A DNA stretch of 6,771 nt from Clostridiales bacterium (GTDB lineage: Bacteria; Bacillota; Clostridia; Oscillospirales; CAG-272), in NCBI GenBank assembly GCA_003522145.1, contig DPGD01000035.1, positions 1-6,771 of the forward strand. Reading direction: 5' to 3'. A program made the translations under genes and the position numbers. The notes under the pieces are model-generated. The model saw only the letters and a list, made by a program, of their open reading frames with translations. It did no database searches and was not told the DNA's origin. Shown one piece after another: positions 1-5,776 of this stretch; within the stretch, counting starts at the first letter, position 1, and each line of letters opens with the position of its first letter.

Positions 1-33
1 CGCTCCTTGGCAGGGAGTGGGACGGAGTCCCAC
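1..33 (+). repeat. Truncated copy of the end repeat (left copy)
   Basis: This stretch matches the reverse complement of 6702-6734 at 29 of 33 positions; the differences are at positions 4, 16, 24 and 26. It contains a perfect 7-bp hairpin, GTGGGAC (17-23) and GTCCCAC (27-33), with a 3-base loop, and two of the four differences fall in that loop. The first ten bases, CGCTCCTTGG, look like one arm of the second hairpin seen whole in the right copy; the other arm would lie outside the window. It sits 29 bases downstream of the prmA stop codon. The hairpin could slow or end transcription, but no U-run follows it on the prmA strand, so I call it a repeat rather than a terminator. Confidence 0.8.
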
Positions 34-62
34 AGAAAGCAGGCAACAAGAAAAAGGGCGTT

Positions 63-983
63 TTACCGTTCAAACACCAGAACGCACCAGTCTTTTTCGC
101 CGTTTTCTTCCAGACAGTGCAACCCGCCGGCCTCCATGGCGGCAAGCACATCCTGTTTTCGGCTTTCGATGATACCGGAAGCGATCAATCTTGCGCCTCT
201 GCCCATAAAAGCGGCGATGTCCGGTGCCATCCGAATCAGAATATCGGCCACGATATTGGCGGTCACCAACATATAGGGGGCCTTTTCCCGATTGACACCG
301 GACAAAAGGTCTGAAACACCGCACTCGATCCGATCGCTCACGCCGTTCTTTTCGGCATTTTCCTTTGCCACACGCACAGCCACCGGGTCGATATCGTAGG
401 CGCAGGCAAATTCTGCACCCAGCTTGACCCCGGCAATAGACAAAATTCCGGAGCCGGTGCCCACATCCAGCATCCGTTCTCCTTTACGCAGATACTTTTC
501 CAGCATTTCCAGGCAGAGCTTTGTTGTTTCGTGGGTCCCGGTGCCGAAGGCCATTCCAGGGTCCATCAACACGACCACATCGTCCTCTTTGATGTCGCAC
601 TTTTCCCAAGGAGGAAGGATCAGAAGATGCCGGCCGATATGGAGAGGTTTGTAAAACTGTTTCCAGCGGTTGGCCCAGTCCTCCTCGTCCACTCCCACCA
701 ATTCGACCCGGCAGGACAGTCCGCACGCCTCCAACCGCCCTTTGATAAAGGCCAGATCCGATGCCAAATCCCGTTCTTCGGAGATATAAATGCTGACAGC
801 CGCCCTTGTCCGGTCGCTGTTCAGGATTTTTTCATCAATCAGTTCTCCGTAGACGGTCATGAGATTTTCTTCAATGTCGCTGTAGTCTTCAATCATCAGG
901 CCACTGTCGATCACACTCAAAATTGCCGAAACAGTGTCCAGTTCTCCGGTGGCGCAATGCACCCGTACTTGAGTCCACTTCAT
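63..983 (-). CDS. prmA: Ribosomal protein L11 methyltransferase PrmA
   Basis: This is the SAM-dependent methyltransferase that trimethylates ribosomal protein L11 in the cytoplasm. The 306-residue protein is close to the usual family length (about 290-315). An N-terminal L11-recognition domain fills roughly residues 1-95. The linker motif EEDWANRWKQFYKP is at 100-113, the family signature DPGMAFGTGTHETT at 141-154, the SAM-binding glycine loop DVGTGSG at 173-179, the acidic ribose-binding DIDP at 197-200, and the NI of the late catalytic motif at 243-244. The ATG start has AGGA about 8 bases upstream. This ATG overlaps the TGA of a 16-codon basic reading frame by four bases. It lies downstream of dnaJ, a common Firmicute arrangement; the usual next gene, rsmE, is not seen before the window ends. 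Identification is secure from the motifs. Confidence 0.97.
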   Translation of the reverse strand: MKWTQVRVHCATGELDTVSAILSVIDSGLMIEDYSDIEENLMTVYGELIDEKILNSDRTRAAVSIYISEERDLASDLAFIKGRLEACGLSCRVELVGVDEEDWANRWKQFYKPLHIGRHLLILPPWEKCDIKEDDVVVLMDPGMAFGTGTHETTKLCLEMLEKYLRKGERMLDVGTGSGILSIAGVKLGAEFACAYDIDPVAVRVAKENAEKNGVSDRIECGVSDLLSGVNREKAPYMLVTANIVADILIRMAPDIAAFMGRGARLIASGIIESRKQDVLAAMEAGGLHCLEENGEKDWCVLVFER

Positions 984-1030
984 GCTCTTTTCCTGTTCTC
1001 TTTTTTCTTTTTAAGGTCTTTTTTCCTCAT
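980..1030 (-). CDS. Possible 16-codon basic leader peptide before prmA
   Basis: The frame encodes MRKKDLKKKKENRKRA; 10 of its 16 residues are Lys or Arg. A Shine-Dalgarno-like GGAGGG lies just upstream of its ATG, with about 3-4 bases between. Its TGA overlaps the prmA ATG as ATGA (980-983), and its own ATG overlaps the TGA of the preceding 55-codon frame as ATGA (1027-1030). This layout fits translational coupling into prmA. However, any gene starting ATGA has such a stop in that frame, and A-rich sequence ahead of a start gives Lys and Arg codons by default. No homology is recognised. It may be a leader, or only the purine-rich translation start region of prmA. Confidence 0.25.
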   Translation of the reverse strand: MRKKDLKKKKENRKRA

Positions 1031-1194
1031 GGTCCCTCCGAACAATCCAAAGCGTGTTCGGCGGCGAACGGTTCCGTCAAAAAACGAGATGCGAAAATCG
1101 AAGAGCGCTTTGTGTGCTTCCGATTTTTGCAACGAAGTTCTGCGGCAAAACCGTCCTTGCCGGACAGGCAGAAATTTTCAGAGGTATCCTTCAT
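1027..1194 (-). CDS. Possible 55-codon unknown small protein between dnaJ and prmA
   Basis: An ATG frame of 55 codons begins three bases after the dnaJ stop codon and ends with TGA overlapping the next small frame. The product begins MKDTSENFCL, has three cysteines (residues 9, 22 and 51), a basic middle (around CKNRKHTKRS) and a C-terminus rich in small and acidic residues. There is no membrane segment and no domain I recognise. No Shine-Dalgarno is visible before its ATG, so translation would depend on ribosomes finishing dnaJ. Two frames stay open across most of this gap, and an imperfect hairpin at 1091-1130 lies inside it, so the stretch could equally be a structured untranslated region or dispersed repeat. 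I consider a real gene possible but unproven. Confidence 0.25.
   Translation of the reverse strand: MKDTSENFCLSGKDGFAAELRCKNRKHTKRSSIFASRFLTEPFAAEHALDCSEGP
1091..1130 (-). other. Imperfect hairpin in the dnaJ-prmA gap
   Basis: The arms are 1091-1103 (GCGAAAATCGAAG) and 1117-1130 (CTTCCGATTTTTGC). They pair along 12 bases with one mismatch and one bulge, around a 13-base loop. There is no U-run on the transcribed strand, so it does not look like a terminator. It lies within the only gap of more than 200 bases inside the rnhA-mnmA-dnaJ-prmA run. It might mark an RNA processing site, a regulatory leader of prmA, or part of a repeat element. Confidence 0.4.
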
Positions 1195-1197
1195 TTT

Positions 1198-2334
1198 TTA
1201 CTTGTTGAAGAAGCGCTTCAGAAAGGACTGCTTCTTCTGGTAGTTTTTGTTCCCGGTAGCGTCGCCGAACTGTCTTAAAATATTCTTCTGTTTTTCGGTC
1301 AGTCCGCGGGGAGTTTCCACCAAGCAATGCAGGTACAGATTTCCCCTGTTTTTGCTGTTGTTCAGATAGGGCACGCCCTTTCCTTTCAGAATCAGCACCG
1401 CACCGGTCTGCGTTTCGGCAGGCACCGTAACCTTTTCCTGGCCCTCCAGCGTTTCCACATCAATATCGCCGCCCAAGGCCGCTTCCACGAAGGTTACCGG
1501 CACTTCGCAATGCACATCGTTGCCTCTGCGCTCAAAAACCGGATCGGGGCGGACCGTCACGGAAATATACAGATCGCCTGCCGCTCCTCCGTTCGCTCCG
1601 TCGTCACCCTTGCTGCGGATCACCACATTCTGTCCGTTGTCAATACCGGCAGGAATGGTGACGACCAGCTTCTTTTTCGCCACCTTGAAGCCGCTGCCCC
1701 GGCAGGCCGAACAGGGGGTGCGGATGATTTTTCCCTTTCCTCTGCACTCCGGGCAAACACGGGTGGTCTGGAACACGCCTAAAGGAGTTCTCTGCGACTG
1801 CCGCACCTGACCGGAGCCCCGGCAGGTGGTGCAGACCTCCGGAGAGGTCCCCTGAGCCGCGCCGGTACCGTTGCACTGGGCACACCGCTCGGTACGGTTA
1901 TAGGAAATCTCCTTCTTACAGCCAAAAATCGCCTCTTTGAAATCCAGGGTCACATTCACCTCAAGGTCGTCCCCTTGCACCGGTCCGTTTCTTCTGGCGC
2001 TGTCGCCGCCCATAGAAGAACCGCCGAAAAAGCTGCTGAAAATATCGCCGAAATCAAATCCGCCAAAGCCTCCGTAGCCGCCGGCACCTCCGGCTCCTGC
2101 CGTCTGGTCGAAAGCCGCATGGCCCAGCTGGTCATATTTTGCCCGCTTTTCCGGGTCCGAAAGAACCCCATAGGCCTCGTTGACCTCTTTAAATTTTTCC
2201 TCTGCCTCTTTGTCGTTGGGATTCAAATCCGGATGATACTTTTTTGCCAGCGTTCTGAACGCTTTCTTGATCGTGGCGTCATCCGCTTTTTTGTCAACGC
2301 CCAGCACCTCATAATAATCTCTTTTTTCTGCCAT
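1198..2334 (-). CDS. dnaJ: Chaperone protein DnaJ (Hsp40)
   Basis: This is the co-chaperone that delivers unfolded proteins to DnaK and stimulates its ATPase in the cytoplasm. All class I DnaJ parts are present in the 378-residue protein. The J domain spans about 5-70 with the DnaK-contacting HPD at 34-36, followed by a Gly/Phe-rich linker at about 78-110. Four intact zinc-binding CxxCxGxG motifs begin at residues 151, 168, 194 and 208. The C-terminal substrate-binding domains follow, ending in a basic tail (KRFFNK). The ATG has AAGGAG about 10 bases upstream. The gene follows mnmA by 64 bases and precedes prmA. No CIRCE operator (TTAGCACTC, nine bases, GAGTGCTAA) is seen, and grpE and dnaK are not adjacent, so heat-shock control is not evident here; it is probably co-transcribed from the rnhA side. 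Confidence 0.98.
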   Translation of the reverse strand: MAEKRDYYEVLGVDKKADDATIKKAFRTLAKKYHPDLNPNDKEAEEKFKEVNEAYGVLSDPEKRAKYDQLGHAAFDQTAGAGGAGGYGGFGGFDFGDIFSSFFGGSSMGGDSARRNGPVQGDDLEVNVTLDFKEAIFGCKKEISYNRTERCAQCNGTGAAQGTSPEVCTTCRGSGQVRQSQRTPLGVFQTTRVCPECRGKGKIIRTPCSACRGSGFKVAKKKLVVTIPAGIDNGQNVVIRSKGDDGANGGAAGDLYISVTVRPDPVFERRGNDVHCEVPVTFVEAALGGDIDVETLEGQEKVTVPAETQTGAVLILKGKGVPYLNNSKNRGNLYLHCLVETPRGLTEKQKNILRQFGDATGNKNYQKKQSFLKRFFNK

Positions 2335-2398
2335 ATAAGGTCATCTCCTTTATTCTGCCCGTCGGCTTCCTCTTCCTGCGGAAAAAGCCGGCACACTT

Positions 2399-3427
2399 TT
2401 ATTTTTCAATGTAGCCGCCGAAAAGAAGTCTGCCGTCCTCATCGTAAAAAACGGCGCTCTGACCCGGCGTGACGGCGCGCCAAGGCCTTTCGGCCTGCAA
2501 TTCCGCCCTTCCCCCGGAGATCCGCACCCGCACCGGCGACGGCTTCTGAGCGTAGCGCAGTTTCACAAAAATCCCGGAAAGCTCCCCTTCGTCCATAGGC
2601 TCCAGCGCCTGAAACCGAAGGGAGCCGACCGTTGCGCAGGAGGAAAATTCGCCGCCTCCCGGCACCAGCGTCACCCGATTGGTTTCCTTGTCGATCGCCG
2701 CCACAAACATCTTCTGCCCCAGGGCAATCCCCAAATGCTTCCGCTGTCCCACAGTATAGTGGACGATTCCTTTGTGCCGTCCGAGAACCCTCCCCTCCGG
2801 GTCCACAAAGTCTCCCGGCGGGCAGACGCCTTCCCGCTTCTCCACGAAGGGCACATATCCCCCCTGCGGAAGGAAGCAAATATCCATGCTCTCCTTCTGC
2901 CCGGCGGCGGAAAAGCCCTCTTTCTCCGCCTGTTGCTTCAGTTTCTCCTTGTCCCGGTTCTCAAGAGGGAGTGTCAGCATGGCCAGTTGTTCCTGCGTCA
3001 GCCCCCAGAGCATATAGCTCTGATCCTTTTTTTCGTTCTCCGACCGCCGCACAAAATACCGCCCGTTCTCTCCCTGTCCGATCCGTCCGTAGTGACCGGT
3101 GGCCACCCGGTCAAAGCCATTTTGTGCCGCAAAATCACAAAGTACCCGGATTTTTACATACCGATTGCACTCCACACAGGGGTTGGGCGTGCGCCCCTGC
3201 ATATAGCTCTCGGTAAACGGTTTTAACACATGCTCTTCAAACAGCTCCCGGCAATCCAGAATGTGCAGAGGAATGCCCAATTCCGCCGCCGCCCGTTCCG
3301 CCGGCTTTGCATCGGCCTCTGCCGTCATCCGTAGAAAGGCTCCCTCAACGGCGTGTCCGGCTTCCGACAAAAGCCTGGACGCAAAGCAGCTGTCCACCCC
3401 TCCGCTGAGACCCATAAGAATTTTCAT
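2399..3427 (-). CDS. mnmA: tRNA-specific 2-thiouridylase MnmA
   Basis: MnmA uses ATP and a persulfide sulfur to make 2-thiouridine at wobble position 34 of Lys, Glu and Gln tRNAs. The PP-loop ATP-binding motif SGGVDS is at residues 8-13. NPCVECNR at 82-89 carries the first catalytic cysteine, Cys87 by alignment with Escherichia coli Cys102, plus Cys84 that makes a CxxC. GHYGRI is at 111-116, KDQSYML at 134-140, the second catalytic cysteine Cys184 in DICF, and VGQRK at 226-230 in the tRNA-binding domain. At 342 residues it is somewhat shorter than the common 355-370, mostly because the segment after the PP-loop strand (about 31-45) is short. The ATG has AAGGA about 7-8 bases upstream. It lies 107 bases after rnhA and 64 bases before dnaJ, on the same strand. 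All key residues are present, so it should be functional. Confidence 0.97.
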   Translation of the reverse strand: MKILMGLSGGVDSCFASRLLSEAGHAVEGAFLRMTAEADAKPAERAAAELGIPLHILDCRELFEEHVLKPFTESYMQGRTPNPCVECNRYVKIRVLCDFAAQNGFDRVATGHYGRIGQGENGRYFVRRSENEKKDQSYMLWGLTQEQLAMLTLPLENRDKEKLKQQAEKEGFSAAGQKESMDICFLPQGGYVPFVEKREGVCPPGDFVDPEGRVLGRHKGIVHYTVGQRKHLGIALGQKMFVAAIDKETNRVTLVPGGGEFSSCATVGSLRFQALEPMDEGELSGIFVKLRYAQKPSPVRVRISGGRAELQAERPWRAVTPGQSAVFYDEDGRLLFGGYIEK

Positions 3428-3534
3428 CTTTTCTTCCTTTCCATGGCCGTTTTTGGAATTCTTCCTCTCCTTTTACCGTTTCCGTACTTCCCAACGCTCT
3501 TTTCTGTGCCCGCTCTTTGACGCTAAAATGCCCT

Positions 3535-4047
3535 TCAGCGCTCCGAACCGTCTCCTTTTTTCAAAAACCGTTCCGCCTGCGCCACCGCCAACCGGTCGCA
3601 CCGCTCGTTATAGGGATGGCCCGCATGCCCTTTGATCCAGTGAAATTCGACCCGATGCACCGCTGTCAGCCTTAAAAGTTCCTCCCAAAGATCGGGGTTC
3701 AGCGCCGGTTTTTTGTCGGATTTCACCCAACCCTTTGCCTGCCAACTCTTCGCCCAGCCCTTGGTCATACCGTCCACCAGATATTTGGAATCGGAAATCA
3801 ACTCCACTTGAGAAGGGCGCTTCAAGGCGCGCAGACCCTCAATGGCCCCCAGCAGCTCCATCCGGTTGTTGGTCGTGCGGGCTTCCCCTCCGGAAAGCTC
3901 CTTCTCCGCACCCTTGTAAACCAAGATCGTGCCGTATCCTCCCGGTCCCGGATTGCCTTTGCAAGCGCCGTCAGAATAAATATGCACGATTTCTTCAGAA
4001 CCGCTTGCCACCGCAACCCCACCTTTCACCCGGTCTTTCTCCGTCAT
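3535..4047 (-). CDS. rnhA: Ribonuclease HI
   Basis: RNase HI cuts the RNA strand of RNA-DNA hybrids, removing R-loops and primer RNA. Counting from the ATG at 4047 (170 residues), the four metal-binding acids are Asp26 (YSDG), Glu64 (NRMELL), Asp86 (ISDSKYL) and Asp151 (NERCD), with the catalytic-loop His141 in KGHAGHP. GNPGPGGYG and TTNNRMEL are classic family blocks, and the basic handle segment (KSWQAKGWVKSDKKP) is present. The domain begins near residue 20, so this start adds a 19-20-residue lead not found in the 155-residue E. coli enzyme. I chose the ATG at 4047 because GGAAG precedes it and a short upstream frame ends across it as ATGA. A GTG at 4074 would add nine residues, and a GTG at 4029 with CGGAG nine bases upstream would remove six. 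It heads the rnhA-mnmA-dnaJ-prmA run. Confidence 0.95.
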   Translation of the reverse strand: MTEKDRVKGGVAVASGSEEIVHIYSDGACKGNPGPGGYGTILVYKGAEKELSGGEARTTNNRMELLGAIEGLRALKRPSQVELISDSKYLVDGMTKGWAKSWQAKGWVKSDKKPALNPDLWEELLRLTAVHRVEFHWIKGHAGHPYNERCDRLAVAQAERFLKKGDGSER

Positions 4048-4088
4048 CCGCTTCCATAGAGCAGACCCATCCACGATAGTTTTTTCAT
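4044..4088 (-). CDS. Possible 14-codon leader peptide overlapping the rnhA start
   Basis: The frame encodes MKKLSWMGLLYGSG. A strong Shine-Dalgarno-like GGGAGG lies 9 bases before its ATG, and its TGA overlaps the rnhA ATG as ATGA (4044-4047). This would fit translational coupling into rnhA and would support the 4047 start. It conflicts with the overlapping promoter reading, since a transcript starting near 4080 would lack this ATG. It is read only if transcription enters from further upstream. Confidence 0.25.
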   Translation of the reverse strand: MKKLSWMGLLYGSG

Positions 4089-4115
4089 TATATCAAACCT
4101 CCCGGATTTTTGCAA
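4087..4115 (-). promoter_or_regulatory. Sigma-A-type promoter candidate for rnhA-mnmA-dnaJ-prmA
   Basis: On the minus strand, TTGCAA (4110-4115) is followed by exactly 17 bases and then a perfect TATAAT (4087-4092). Transcription would begin near 4080, leaving about 33 bases before the rnhA ATG. It lies downstream of the terminator at 4171-4204, where a new unit is expected. The caveat is that the spacer also contains GGGAGG, and the ATG of a 14-codon frame overlaps the end of TATAAT, so the same bases could instead be a translation start on a longer transcript. Confidence 0.6.
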
Positions 4116-4170
4116 GAGGGTTCTTTCCAAAAGATTCTTTTTCTTTGTTTCCGTGCAGAACCGAAACAAG

Positions 4171-4204
4171 AAAGAGCCGTCGCAATCCTCTGCGACAGCT
4201 CTTT
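4171..4204 (-). terminator. Intrinsic terminator after the prfB unit
   Basis: A long hairpin pairs AAAGAGC (4171-4177) with GCTCTTT (4198-4204) and GTCGCA (4179-4184) with TGCGAC (4191-4196). It has one C-A mismatch and a six-base loop. On the minus strand the descending arm runs into the U-rich CTCTTTCTTGTTT. It lies 83 bases past the stop codon of the small membrane protein gene and upstream of the rnhA promoter candidate, so it separates the two units. The plus strand also ends in GCTCTTTT, but no plus-strand gene is present to use it. Confidence 0.8.
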
Positions 4205-4232
4205 TCAAAAGTTCAACCAAACAGTCTTTGCC

Positions 4233-4267
4233 GGGCTTCTGCCGCTTTTTCGCAGATCCCAAAGCCC
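4233..4267 (-). other. Bulged hairpin in the 3' untranslated region
   Basis: GGGCTT (4233-4238) pairs with AAGCCC (4262-4267), and CTGC (4239-4242) pairs with GCAG (4252-4255), leaving a six-base bulge on one side and a nine-base loop. It lies between the small membrane protein stop codon and the main terminator. It could protect the 3' end or be a processing site. No U-run follows it. Confidence 0.35.
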
Positions 4268-4287
4268 CTTAAAACGCACTTCAGGAC

Positions 4288-4587
4288 TTACTGTTCGTCC
4301 ACTGCGGGAGCGGTTTCGTCCTCTTCGGCGGTCTCCTCGGTTTCTTCATTCTCCGGGTCGGTTTCCACTTCAATCTCCAGCTTTCTGCAACAGGGCGGCG
4401 TGGGCACTACGCCCGCTTCCATGCCCACTCCTGCCAGAAAAGCGGCAAAGGAGGCAAAAAAGGTGACGCAGGCGGCCGCCTTTTTCTTGGAGCAAATGGA
4501 AATCACAAATCCGGCAAGCATCCCCAAAGCGGAAACGGCAGTGACCAGATGCTTCAGTTCGACCTTAAAACTCTTGATCTTAAACAT
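4288..4587 (-). CDS. Small two-helix membrane protein with acidic tail, unknown function
   Basis: I do not recognise this 99-residue protein. It has a short basic N-terminus (FKIKSFKVELKH), a hydrophobic segment at about 14-32, a short SKKK turn (33-36), and a second hydrophobic segment at about 37-61. A PPCCRK motif at 64-69 follows, then a strongly acidic tail in which 15 of residues 71-99 are Asp or Glu. There is no cleavable signal-peptide site that I can see. I chose the ATG at 4587 because AAAGGGAG lies 7 bases upstream; an in-frame TTG at 4605 would add six residues but would place that Shine-Dalgarno inside the gene. It follows prfB by 48 bases, probably shares its promoter, and is closed by the terminator at 4171-4204. 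Membrane hairpin topology is plausible, but basic residues on both sides of the first helix leave the orientation unclear. Confidence 0.75.
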   Translation of the reverse strand: MFKIKSFKVELKHLVTAVSALGMLAGFVISICSKKKAAACVTFFASFAAFLAGVGMEAGVVPTPPCCRKLEIEVETDPENEETEETAEEDETAPAVDEQ

Positions 4588-4615
4588 AAAAATTCTCCCT
4601 TTCAAAACATATTCC

Positions 4616-4630
4616 GGGCGAAGTGCGCCC
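4616..4630 (-). other. Short hairpin between prfB and the small membrane gene
   Basis: GGGCG (4616-4620) pairs with CGCCC (4626-4630) around a five-base loop, starting five bases after the prfB stop codon. It has no adjacent U-run on the minus strand. It may weaken read-through or set mRNA decay between the two genes, or may mean nothing. Confidence 0.3.
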
Positions 4631-4635
4631 TTTTA

Positions 4636-5739
4636 TCAGGCGTTCATTTTCAGATACGCATTGATAAATCCATCAATATTTCCGTCCATGACGGAAGAAA
4701 TGTTGGGATCCTCATATCCCGTGCGGGTGTCCTTCGCTAAAGTGTAAGGCATGAAAACATAAGAACGGATCTGGGAGCCCCACTCAATGTTCGCTTTGGT
4801 GCCCTGAATATCCTCAATCTTATCCAAATGCTCCCGCAATTTGATCTCCATCAGCTTGCTCTTCAGCATTTTCAGCGCTGTTTCCTTGTTCTGCAACTGG
4901 CTGCGCTCGGTCTGGCAACCCACCACAATGCCCGTGGGCAGATGGGTGATCCGGACAGCCGACTCGGTTTTGTTGATGTGCTGTCCGCCGGCTCCGGAGG
5001 ATTTGTGAGTCGTGACCTCAATGTCCTCGTCCTTGATCTCAATGGAACCGTCATCGTTGAATTCGGGCATTACTTCTACCGATGCAAAGGAGGTCTGCCG
5101 TCTGCCCGAGGCATCAAAGGGTGAGACCCGCACCAGCCGATGCACGCCGTTTTCACTTTTCAAAAATCCGTAAGCATTCAGCCCTTCCACCATGATCGTG
5201 GCGGATTTTATGCCGGCAGTGTCTCCGTCCAGCCAATCGATCAGCTTGACCGTAAAGCCATTCTTCTCCGCCCAACGGTTGTACATCCGATAGAGCATCA
5301 TGGCCCAGTCCTGGGCTTCTGTGCCGCCGGCACCCGGATGGAAGGACAAAATAGCGTTATTTGCATCGTATTCTCCCGAAAGCAGGACTTCGATCCGCAT
5401 TTTTTCTTCCTTGGCCTCAATTTCCGGGACCGCCGAAAGAATCTCCTCCAGAAAGCTCTCGTCCTCCTCCTCAATGGCAAGCTCGGTCAGCTCCAGCGTT
5501 TCCTCGTACCGCTTCATCAGTCCGTCGTATTCGCCGATCTTGTCCTTTAATTGCTTGACTTCCCGCAAAATCTTTCCGGAATTGGTCTGATCGTTCCAGA
5601 AATCGGGCATCATCGTCTGCTCATCCAGTTCCTCGGCTCTGCGGCGCAGACCTTCTATTTTCAGAGCTTCCCCCAATTCCTTCAGGTCCGGCTCCAATGC
5701 CTTCAGCGTGCGCTTGGCCTCGTCCAGTTGTATAATCAA
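4636..5739 (-). CDS. prfB: Peptide chain release factor 2 (RF2)
   Basis: RF2 recognises UAA and UGA stop codons on the ribosome and triggers release of the finished protein. The 367-residue length matches the family. The anticodon-like tripeptide SPF at 206-208 marks RF2 rather than RF1, and the catalytic GGQ is at 251-253 within SSGAGGQHINKTESAV. The GTEAQDW block (139-145) and the C-terminal TRTGYEDPN region also fit. The frame is continuous: the in-frame UGA and CUUUGAC slippery site that regulate prfB in many bacteria are absent, and CTG AAA (residues 26-27) stands at that place. The start is TTG at 5739 with GAGGGGG upstream; starting here gives an N-terminus matching other RF2 proteins in length. 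An out-of-frame ATG eight bases earlier makes a three-codon frame ending in TGA across the TTG. The promoter at 5770-5798 lies just upstream. Confidence 0.97.
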   Translation of the reverse strand: MIIQLDEAKRTLKALEPDLKELGEALKIEGLRRRAEELDEQTMMPDFWNDQTNSGKILREVKQLKDKIGEYDGLMKRYEETLELTELAIEEEDESFLEEILSAVPEIEAKEEKMRIEVLLSGEYDANNAILSFHPGAGGTEAQDWAMMLYRMYNRWAEKNGFTVKLIDWLDGDTAGIKSATIMVEGLNAYGFLKSENGVHRLVRVSPFDASGRRQTSFASVEVMPEFNDDGSIEIKDEDIEVTTHKSSGAGGQHINKTESAVRITHLPTGIVVGCQTERSQLQNKETALKMLKSKLMEIKLREHLDKIEDIQGTKANIEWGSQIRSYVFMPYTLAKDTRTGYEDPNISSVMDGNIDGFINAYLKMNA

Positions 5740-5763
5740 AAGAGCATCCCCCTCGTTCGTTCT

Positions 5764-5776
5764 GTATACAGTATAC
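5764..5776. promoter_or_regulatory. GTATAC palindrome over the prfB -10 and start region
   Basis: Two perfect GTATAC hexamers are separated by one base, giving a 13-base dyad that overlaps the TATACT -10 element and the predicted transcription start. It could be an operator for a repressor, but such TA-rich symmetry also arises by chance in promoters. No regulator gene is adjacent. Confidence 0.3.

Noticed and set aside
531..1208. A 225-codon plus-strand open frame across the prmA 5' end and the gap
   Set aside because: Most of it is antisense to prmA codons, and it has no ribosome binding site or domain. It is a shadow of the minus-strand gene plus the open gap.
2632..3226. Long plus-strand frames opposite mnmA (up to 194 codons)
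   Set aside because: They are antisense to a clearly intact mnmA, rich in Pro, Ser and Arg as expected of shadow translations, and have no promoter or recognised motif.
3425..3445. A six-codon frame (MERKKR) whose TGA overlaps the mnmA ATG
   Set aside because: No ribosome binding site at usable spacing. The purine-rich Shine-Dalgarno region of mnmA itself creates the codons, so chance explains it.
4044..4262. A 72-codon minus-strand frame covering the terminator and rnhA leader
   Set aside because: It reads through the hairpin terminator, lacks a ribosome binding site at its first ATG and has no recognisable domain; only its last 14 codons have a plausible start.
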